NCBI GenBank assembly: GCA_021780695.1
Contig: JAJXYD010000018.1
Span: 1-45,182 of the forward strand
Direction: 5' to 3'
DNA from: Deltaproteobacteria bacterium
GTDB taxonomy: Bacteria > Desulfobacterota > Syntrophobacteria > Syntrophobacterales > Syntrophobacteraceae
DNA: 45,182 nucleotides
The translations under genes were made by a program, and so were the position numbers. The notes under the pieces are model-generated. The model was not told the DNA's origin. It did no database searches and saw only the letters and a list, made by a program, of their open reading frames with translations. Below, one piece after another: positions 18,563-24,480 of this stretch; position 1 is the first letter of the stretch, and the number at the start of each line of letters is the position of its first letter.

Positions 18563-18769
18563 CTAAACGTCGTCTTCATCCAGACCCGCCATCTGCAGGA
18601 GATGGCTGAACAGGCCCCTTTTGAGCGGTTAATTGCCGTGGACCGGCACCGACAGGCGAACGATGTTTTCTTCCTTTCCATAGATGTGGTGACTTCCTTG
18701 GGTCCGTAACAACTGCCAACCGTGCCGTTCGAGCACTTTCGCCAGTTTTTTCCCCGATAGATTCTTCAT
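18563..18769 (-). pseudogene. hicA: HicA-like mRNA interferase toxin with premature stop
   Basis: A 68-codon HicA toxin frame reading MKNLSGKKLAKVLERHGW, LLRTQGSHHIYGKEE and SVPVHGN, then a TAA stop at 18631-18629 (codon 47), after which the same frame continues PLKRGLFSHLLQMAGLDEDDV and stops at 18563. HicA proteins normally have lysine at the stop position (HGNKPLKRGLL), so a single AAA-to-TAA change explains it. The conserved His in GSHH survives, but the last helix is lost. The start overlaps the hicB stop as ATGA, so the pair was a coupled hicB-hicA operon. The toxin is probably inactive, unless the stop is suppressed or is a sequencing error. Confidence 0.85.
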
Positions 18770-18972
18770 ACCGCGATTTCTAAAATCCGCGTCTTGCTAT
18801 CCATCGGGCCAAATGGTTTCAAATCCACCGTCAGGCATCCTTCAACGGCTTCGTAAATATTCTTGAGGAGTTCCTCGAAGGGTTCACCTTGGGTGGCGCA
18901 GCCGGGAATGGACGGTACTTCAGCCCAAAAACCTCCTTCCTCCGCTTCTTGGACGATGACCTTGATTTTCAT
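18766..18972 (-). CDS. hicB: HicB family antitoxin
   Basis: A 68-residue HicB antitoxin. It starts MKIKVIVQEAEEGGFWAEVP and continues with the hallmark SIPGCATQGEPFEELLKNIYEA, giving the degraded RNase H-like fold of the family. There is no C-terminal DNA-binding extension, so it may not autoregulate by itself. The frame is open upstream to 19107, but the ATG at 18972 gives the family N-terminus. It is first in a coupled pair with hicA, sharing the ATGA overlap. The antitoxin looks intact while its toxin has a nonsense codon. Confidence 0.88.
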   Translation of the reverse strand: MKIKVIVQEAEEGGFWAEVPSIPGCATQGEPFEELLKNIYEAVEGCLTVDLKPFGPMDSKTRILEIAV

Positions 18973-19145
18973 GCTCTTTGCTTCGCCCCTAAAATGAAAA
19001 ATTGAATAGGCCTTAGCTTGGATAAAGACACCACAGTCATTGTTGATGAGAAAACCCGGAAATTTCATGTATTTTGGGGAAGAGAACGGCCAATATTGCA
19101 CCACCACGGTGGTTGGAAATCTGGCTCCTTAAGAAGGAAAAGCCG

Positions 19146-19421
19146 ATGGCGAAAAAAGCGGTGAGCAAAGAAGAAATTCTCAACTCAATCAGGCGTGTTA
19201 CTTCAGAGTTGGGGAAGGCCGGGCTATTATCGAAAGTTGTGTATGGCGTGAGCGAAAAGAGCGGCGTATCCAATCCCTTTTGGGATAGCTCACCTTCAAC
19301 AGAGAAGGAGAAAAGAGGATGTGCCGCTGCCCGACGCTGTACACAACATTTGACACTAGCTCCAGTTCATCATGCGAAAGGCCCACCCAGAAACCATCCC
19401 GAAGGAACCTGTGCTCTATAA
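19146..19421 (+). CDS. Short hypothetical protein, probably a fragment
   Basis: A frame starting ATGGCGAAAAAAGCG with a strong ribosome site (AAGAAGGA) about nine bases upstream. The first 35 residues (MAKKAVSKEEILNSIRR, then VTSELGKAG) faintly recall the helical repeat found next to HNH/homing endonucleases. The rest has no recognisable features and runs antisense through the truncated gene at 19198-19482. It is most likely a 5' gene fragment in a decayed region. Confidence 0.25.
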   Translation: MAKKAVSKEEILNSIRRVTSELGKAGLLSKVVYGVSEKSGVSNPFWDSSPSTEKEKRGCAAARRCTQHLTLAPVHHAKGPPRNHPEGTCAL

Positions 19422-19482
19422 AGGCAACGCTTCCCTCGATCTTCCCGACACGTTCGGGACAAAGGATTCTTTTCTCTATCAT
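19198..19482 (-). pseudogene. Truncated accessory-gene remnant (MIEKRILCPERV family)
   Basis: The frame begins MIEKRILCPERVGKIEGS and AFIEHRFLRDGFWVGLSHDEL with GGAGAT seven bases before the ATG. I recall longer proteins with this N-terminus in deltaproteobacterial mobile regions, though I cannot name the family. After about residue 44 the match to that pattern ends abruptly, and the rest looks unrelated, so a deletion or insertion truncated the gene. It directly follows the Zn-ribbon pseudogene on the same strand, and the two start/stop regions abut, which suggests a former two-gene operon. Confidence 0.5.
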
Positions 19483-19976
19483 GGCTTATCTCCGTGAGCC
19501 CGAGATTAGCCGCCTGGCTCACCCAAGTACATGGAATCCTCTTTTGCAACCCACAGGGACACTCTCAAGTCACCGGAACCAGAAGGACTTTACCGACGAA
19601 CGCGTCCCTCTTTGCAACGCTCTTTTCGGGAATCAGCCAGTAAGTTCCCGTTTTGAGGAATCAAATCTTTTCCGACGCGTCCCTCTTTGCAACGCGCCGC
19701 CCGCTCCTGCGGGCTTTCTGCAGCAGGCGGTTTCTTTCAGCACTCTCGCGGGGTGGCTCCTGCGGTAGTCACGCCAATAATGCCGGTTCTTTTCCCTCCA
19801 GTCGTGTTGCACCTCCGCTGATTGTCCTGGTAGTAAGGAGCAGTGGCCATCCTGTTTTTCTGCCACACTCTTTTCCTGGCGCGCTGACATCCCTTTTTCC
19901 CGCGGTATCGTTGATTCCTCGAACGAGTATTCAACTCCAAAGGACAACCACAATGAGCGCATCGCTTCTCTTCCAT
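19483..19976 (-). pseudogene. Zn-ribbon protein with VAKRDA repeats, frameshifted
   Basis: Starts at an ATG with GGAGG upstream and encodes MEEKRCAHCGCPLELN, NQRYRGKKGCQRARKRVWQKN and ATAPYYQDNQRRC. A frameshift then leads to DWREKNRHYWRDYRRSHP, and another to ERNRLLQKARR followed by GRRVAKRDASEK. In-frame stops follow, but the third frame still reads LKTGTYWLIPEKSVAKRDAFVGK and ECPCGLQKRIPCT up to the next gene. The pattern fits a cysteine-rich family with repeated (V/I)AK(R/M)DA motifs that I recall from Geobacter-like genomes. RYRGKKGC probably replaces RYCGKKEC, so a zinc ligand may also be lost. At least two frameshifts and two stops show it is dead. Confidence 0.65.
19601..19695. repeat. 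Two 20-bp direct repeats encoding VAKRDA
   Basis: CGCGTCCCTCTTTGCAACGC occurs at 19601-19620 and again at 19676-19695, 75 bp apart. On the minus strand both copies translate to a VAKRDA motif within the Zn-ribbon pseudogene. The repeat is therefore a protein repeat and not a CRISPR or att site. Confidence 0.8.
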
Positions 19977-20126
19977 GGCCCCCCCTCCGCAGGGACCATA
20001 AAACAGCCGACAATGCCCGGTGAGGCAGTAAAATAAAGTAACTTCAGGAAGAAAATAACGAAGACGCCCCGTGCATGGAGCTTTTGGGAAAGGTCAAGAA
20101 ATGAGCATCCCAGATTCCCAATCCGA

Positions 20127-20170
20127 GTGGGTCAGTTCTTTTGAGCAAAGGTGGTCCAGTTCATTTGAGC
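20127..20170 (+). repeat. Tandem terminal repeats resembling an IS21-family end
   Basis: GTGGGTCAGTTCTTTTGAGC (20127-20146) is followed four bases later by GTGGTCCAGTTCATTTGAGC (20151-20170), 17 of 20 identical. Multiple copies of such a 20-mer at an end are typical of IS21-family elements. No istA or istB is present. GTGGGTCAG recurs inverted at 20417-20425, which may mark the other end of a collapsed 299-bp relic. Confidence 0.5.
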
Positions 20171-20340
20171 GTCAAGGTCTTTGGCGTAACGACCGAAAAC
20201 ATTCATTTGAATTGTTTTTCTTTTCAATGTTTTCTGTTGCAAGTTTGCAGAAGACCGCTTTGGTGCCCGAGATTGAGTAAAATTTCCGTTTCCCATGGAA
20301 TGCTAAAGAGTTAAAAGTCTAAACAGGAGGCCCCTTTCCG

Positions 20341-20391
20341 ATGTACGAAACCTATCAGGAAAAGAACCTGAACGGGAATTTTGCATCGTAA
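20341..20391 (+). CDS. Tiny reading frame with ideal ribosome site, likely gene stub
   Basis: AGGAGG stands ten bases before an ATG opening a 16-codon frame (MYETYQEKNLNGNFAS, then TAA). The quality of the ribosome site in an IS graveyard suggests the 5' stub of a lost transposase gene. Family unknown. Confidence 0.25.
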   Translation: MYETYQEKNLNGNFAS

Positions 20392-20658
20392 CTGTCATTG
20401 ACAATTCCCGGGGGACCTGACCCACTGTCAAGTCAAGTTTCGTTCAGGACATTCTCGACATTTTTTTGACATAACCAACCAATCTCCAAAGAATAGAACT
20501 GTCTTTCATAGTCGCCAGTCGGCCGGATTTTATCCCTGACAGGAGTTTCGCCGATGAAATGAAATTATGCTGTAAAATCAATTAATTGGGCGCACTTTCG
20601 CGTAAGACCCTGGTGGGATTTTTTTAGAAAAGTTAAGTTCTTTCGGAATGTTAGCTCC

Positions 20659-20692
20659 TATATTGACGGGCATGACCGCGCCCGTCAATATA
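20659..20692. terminator. Strong hairpin, possible terminator
   Basis: A perfect 13-bp stem, TATATTGACGGGC with GCCCGTCAATATA, around an 8-base loop, followed on the plus strand by ATTTTA. It lies 25 bp outside the IS630 relic and could be a bidirectional terminator or a remnant element end. Confidence 0.45.
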
Positions 20693-20716
20693 ATTTTACG
20701 GCAGAATAGGGTCTTA

Positions 20717-21417
20717 TACCAAGTTGCCGTCTAAAGAGTAATATTTAAATAGGGAAATAAGGGCAAACTCCGTAGCCCCCGTGGATCATCTGTAAGGGTG
20801 TTGAGCCCATAACAGAGACGGTTTTCGAGATCGTCCAGGGTTTTTAAAGCCAAATTTGGAACATGTTTTTCTCTTAATTCATCCCAGACGTGCTCGGTTG
20901 GGGTTCCGCTCCGGGCCGTGGGATCAACTTGCGCCATCCGTGCCGGTCAAGGAGCCGATAGATTGTGGTCTTGTGCACCTTGCGTCCAAGCAATTTTTCA
21001 AATGATTTCTTGATTTCGGCAGCAGTTGCTATCTGTCCGGCAATAGCCTTTTCTATAAAAGGCTGCAAGAAAGTGCTCTCCTGCCGGGTTGTCAAATAAG
21101 CTCGCCTCCGACCCCCGCGACCGGAAGTCTCCAAAGCGGCCGGTCCGTACCGGTTATAGCTGGAGACGAGGTTATGTACTGTTTGCTCTGCAAGTCCAGT
21201 ATGAAGAGCAAGGGTCTTGGCCGGTCTAGGGTCAACTGTGGCATTAAGGATGACCAACCATTTCTGGACCCTCCAAAATCCTGCGGTCTGTTTGATCCGT
21301 TCCAATATTTCTTCCGGTTTCAAATGAGAGACCGCTTTTGTCACCTTTCCCATTTTACCCCCTCCGTCCAGGTTCAGGAGCAGCCTATCCTATTACCTTA
21401 ATGATTGCAACTTAGTA
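20717..21417 (-). mobile_element. IS630-family deletion derivative (about 700 bp)
   Basis: The element is bounded by imperfect terminal inverted repeats: 20716-20743 against 21391-21418, about 20 of 28 positions matching, outermost shared core AAGTTGC. TA dinucleotides at 20717-20718 and 21416-21417 fit the TA target of IS630/Tc1 elements. It contains only the two ends of the transposase gene, so it is a non-autonomous derivative. Its right edge sits about 100 bp before the start of the polysaccharide operon. Confidence 0.75.
20731..21353 (-). pseudogene. IS630-family transposase, catalytic core deleted
   Basis: The N-terminal part (from 21353) is the helix-turn-helix region: LKPEEILERIK, ALHTGLAEQTVHNLV, YNRYGPAALETSGRGGRRR and a second domain ending IYRLLDRHGWRKLIPRP. 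At about 20905 it joins directly, out of frame, to PTEHVWDELREKHVPNL and a FPYLNIT ending, the last 60 residues of the family. The DDE catalytic domain that should lie between (ending SPELNPTEHVWD) is missing. The deletion plus frame change make it inactive. Confidence 0.85.
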
Positions 21418-21512
21418 TTGCGCTGCGACTGCGCTATATAGCGGTTATTGCAGGCTATTTTTCCGCTCAGGATGATTTGTCGGCTAAACTCCTGTCTAAA
21501 TCCTTCTTCCGC

Positions 21513-23084
21513 ATGGCTTTGCCGATTCGCCGCTGCCCGACCGATCCTGTGGCAGGCTTGTTGCTATTCCTGCTTGGAGCTATTCTTTTTTGGGGGATGG
21601 TCGTGGGAAGGAGTGGCCTCCTTGCGCCTTTTCGGGACGGCTTAAAGATTTTACCTTCGGCGAGGAGGGAACTGGTGAGCGAAGTAGTTAAAAGCATTGA
21701 ACTGGTCGAGGTGTTTCTGGACGAGGATTTTCTCGGCTGGGATGGGGCATCCCGGTATTCCATAGGCCGGTTTCATGATATGAATGGATTTCTGCGCTCG
21801 CAAATCCGCCCTGACGGTGTCATTATCGGCAGCCGCGAGGCCGAACCGGCCGAGAGGGCGATCCGGGAGATGAGGGCGATCCCCGCCTTTTCCTGCATGC
21901 CATTGTTCCTTCTTGCGGACTTGGGGCCAACTCTGGCAATGATGGCCGATGCCCAGACAACCGATGTACAGGTAATGGTTAATCACACAACGGCCATGGC
22001 GCGCCGCCTAAAAGATCTGCCAGACGAAATTCTGACGCAGGGCCAGGACTTCCGGTTGCTCGCCTACCTCTACTGTCGGCAGGAAGGTATTTTAAACGGT
22101 GTGGCGCATTGGCGCCACAAACAGGTCTATTCTTTCCCCAAGGCCGAACTTCTGGCCGACTCTACAACCGATGTTCAAACCTGGCTGGCCAATTTAGTCG
22201 AACGTCGCTACCTTGAGCGGGTGGAGCTTCTTGACAGAATCAGGCTTTGCCCCAAATGCGGAGGGGCTCATCATAACTTTATAGACGTCTGTCCTCAGAA
22301 CCTCAGCGTCGATATTATACAAAAGCCTTTCCTGCACTGTTTTACCTGCGGCCATGTGGCCCCCGAGGAAATGTTTCTTATCGGCGGACCCCTTGTGTGT
22401 CCTAACTGTAAGACGCGATTGCGCCATATCGGTGCGGATTACGACCGCCCGCTTGAAAACTATGTCTGTAACGACTGTGGCCACAGCTTCATCGAACCTT
22501 TGATTATGGCCCGCTGTCTTACCTGCGGAAACCAAAATCCCACAGAGGCTCTTATCCCCCGGCCGATCCATTCTCTTCGCCTCACAGAACGGGGCCGCAT
22601 GGCTGCGCAGACCGGCAATATGGAGGACCTCTTCGCCCTCTTCGATAACCTTAACTACATCGCTCCCTCCTTTTTCCAAACCATTTTAGACTGGATGCTC
22701 GCCCTTTGCCGCCGCCACTCGGAGGAGCGCTTCAGCCTGATTGGCATAAGGGTGGTCAATATTTTGGAGCTTACCGAACGTATCGGTCGCCACCGCATGG
22801 GCGAGTTGCTCGATGAATTCGCCTTGCGCTTGAGGGAAGCCATTAGGGCAACGGATTTAACCACCCGCACCAGTCAATGGGTGCTATGGTTGCTTTTACC
22901 CAAAACCGATAAGGCCGGCTGCGAAGTCCTGCTCCAAAGGCTAAGAGAAATAGCAAAAAACTCACGCCAACCCGAAGGGGTGGCCATAGAACTCGATATG
23001 GTCTCCTTTAGCGCTCCTTCGGACATGATAGCCGAGGAACCCGCCGAGCTTTTGCTGCCCAGGCTCTTGGGGGCCATGGAGTAG
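21513..23084 (+). CDS. TackOD1-like zinc-ribbon protein with degenerate GGDEF-like domain
   Basis: About 523 residues. A hydrophobic segment near 13-30 is followed by a receiver-like alpha/beta region (60-175). A zinc-ribbon block comes next: CPKC 246-249, C260, CFTC 275-279, CPNC 296-299, CNDC 319-322, CLTC 335-338, with LRHIGADYDRP between. The block matches my memory of the TackOD1 output domain; CPQN near 260 stands where a second CPxC would be expected. The C-terminus (408-510) resembles a diguanylate cyclase fold, but RTSQW replaces GGDEF, so it is unlikely to be catalytic and may be a sensing or docking domain. It is first in an operon, three bases before a GT2 synthase. The start is uncertain: the frame opens inside the IS630 terminal repeat and no ribosome site precedes 21513. 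Confidence 0.72.
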   Translation: MALPIRRCPTDPVAGLLLFLLGAILFWGMVVGRSGLLAPFRDGLKILPSARRELVSEVVKSIELVEVFLDEDFLGWDGASRYSIGRFHDMNGFLRSQIRPDGVIIGSREAEPAERAIREMRAIPAFSCMPLFLLADLGPTLAMMADAQTTDVQVMVNHTTAMARRLKDLPDEILTQGQDFRLLAYLYCRQEGILNGVAHWRHKQVYSFPKAELLADSTTDVQTWLANLVERRYLERVELLDRIRLCPKCGGAHHNFIDVCPQNLSVDIIQKPFLHCFTCGHVAPEEMFLIGGPLVCPNCKTRLRHIGADYDRPLENYVCNDCGHSFIEPLIMARCLTCGNQNPTEALIPRPIHSLRLTERGRMAAQTGNMEDLFALFDNLNYIAPSFFQTILDWMLALCRRHSEERFSLIGIRVVNILELTERIGRHRMGELLDEFALRLREAIRATDLTTRTSQWVLWLLLPKTDKAGCEVLLQRLREIAKNSRQPEGVAIELDMVSFSAPSDMIAEEPAELLLPRLLGAME

Positions 23085-23087
23085 ACC

Positions 23088-24422
23088 ATGGACACATTTA
23101 CCCGGTTTCTAATGACATTTTCCAACTTGATCGCAAGCCCGTTTAACAACGGTTTTCCTGAGTTTGTGTTAAAGTTTGTCCCCTATATGATATTTCTTGA
23201 AGCCCCGGTCTATGTCCTTGTTTTTCTAGGTATTGTCCGCTATGTAATGCGCAACTCCGAGGATGTCCCCAATGCTCGGCCCTATCACCCTCGTGTGTCT
23301 TGTATGGTGACGGCCTACGGAGAAGGAAAAGACGTCCAGGTCACCATTCGCTCCCTGACCGAGCAAATCTATCCCGGTTTTATAGAAATTATCTGTGTGG
23401 TTGACGGGGCGCTACACAATATAAACACCTATGAGGCCGCGAAACAAATGGAAGCCTTTGTCAACGGGTTGCCTCGGCGCGCGCTCAAAGTAGTTCCCAA
23501 ATGGCAAAGGGGCGGACGGGTTTCAAGCCTTAATACGGCCCTTGAACTCTCATTGGGCGAGATTGTTATGGCCCTTGACGGTGACACCTCCTTTGACAAT
23601 AACATGATCTCCGATGCGACCATGCACTTCCTGGACCCAAACGTTGTCGGGGTCGCGGGCTGTCTTCGCGTTCGAAATATTACACAGTCCTTGTGGACCC
23701 GCCTCCAGGCGATCGAATACCTCTTGTCCATCTATACAAGTAAGACCGGTCTAAGTGAGTTTAATATAGTCAACAACATCTCCGGCGCCTTCGGTATTTT
23801 CAGAAAATCTTTCATCCAGACCATTGGAGGCTGGGATAGCGGCACAGCCGAAGACCTGGACATAACTTTGCGGATGAAAAACTACTTTGGCAGGTATCCC
23901 AACTTAAAAATCATGTTTGAGCCCAAAGCCATGGGACACACCGATGTTCCGGTATCATTTAAAGGCTTTTTGATGCAGCGGTTACGCTGGGACGGAGACC
24001 TTTTCTATCTCTATGTGAGAAAACACCGCTTCAGTCTCCAGCCGGGCATCCTTGGCTGGCGCAATTTAATTATGACTGTCTGGACCGGGCTTTTTTTTCA
24101 GCTGGTGCTGCCTTTCATAATTTTGCTCTATTCGGCCTGGACTTTGGTCCTGCTCCCTCTGGGCTACACTCTTGCCGTATGGGCTGTTGTCTATCTGTTC
24201 TACATGCTGGTAACCCTGGCGTTCTATGTGGTATTTTTGCTCTTTCTATCCGAACGTCCCAAACAGGACCTGAAACTGGCTCCCTTCCTGCCGCTTGTGC
24301 CCTTTTTTACCTATATCACCCGCATATGGGGAGGCGTCTCGACCCTTTGGGAGTTCCTGTTTAAGTCGCATATGGACAGTTCTATGGCGCCCTGGTATGT
24401 GCTGCGGAAAACCAAATTTTGA
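23088..24422 (+). CDS. Processive GT2 polysaccharide synthase (BcsA/PgaC/HasA-like)
   Basis: A 444-residue membrane glycosyltransferase. A first transmembrane helix (about 28-50) precedes the cytoplasmic GT-A domain with VSCMVTAYGEGKDV, VVDGALHN, the DxD pair in ALDGDTSFD (Asp164, Asp166), TAEDLDI (Glu255-Asp256, the acceptor base) and QRLRW at 297-301. QxxRW marks processive enzymes that elongate and extrude a polymer. Three or four further helices occupy 330-420. There is no PilZ domain. It starts three bases after the zinc-ribbon gene and is followed by TolC-like and HlyD-like genes, so the polymer is probably passed to an envelope-spanning channel. The sugar is unknown. Confidence 0.88.
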   Translation: MDTFTRFLMTFSNLIASPFNNGFPEFVLKFVPYMIFLEAPVYVLVFLGIVRYVMRNSEDVPNARPYHPRVSCMVTAYGEGKDVQVTIRSLTEQIYPGFIEIICVVDGALHNINTYEAAKQMEAFVNGLPRRALKVVPKWQRGGRVSSLNTALELSLGEIVMALDGDTSFDNNMISDATMHFLDPNVVGVAGCLRVRNITQSLWTRLQAIEYLLSIYTSKTGLSEFNIVNNISGAFGIFRKSFIQTIGGWDSGTAEDLDITLRMKNYFGRYPNLKIMFEPKAMGHTDVPVSFKGFLMQRLRWDGDLFYLYVRKHRFSLQPGILGWRNLIMTVWTGLFFQLVLPFIILLYSAWTLVLLPLGYTLAVWAVVYLFYMLVTLAFYVVFLLFLSERPKQDLKLAPFLPLVPFFTYITRIWGGVSTLWEFLFKSHMDSSMAPWYVLRKTKF

Positions 24423-24480
24423 ACCGTGGCCGTTTAAATCTCCGGGGAAAGGTTTAGCTCTCCATAAACGAAACCCTATT

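Larger units (their letters stand above)
20038..20716. other. Non-coding stretch with IS scars
   Basis: About 680 bp with no gene-sized frame that looks real. It contains IS21-like terminal repeats (20127-20170), a matching inverted 9-mer at 20417-20425, a 16-codon frame with an ideal ribosome site (20341-20391) and a strong hairpin (20659-20692). It is best read as layered remains of insertion elements. Confidence 0.5.

Noticed and set aside
19601..19695. Two identical 20-bp repeats as a possible CRISPR or att pair.
   Set aside because: Only two copies, with unequal context, and both translate to the VAKRDA motif of the Zn-ribbon pseudogene.
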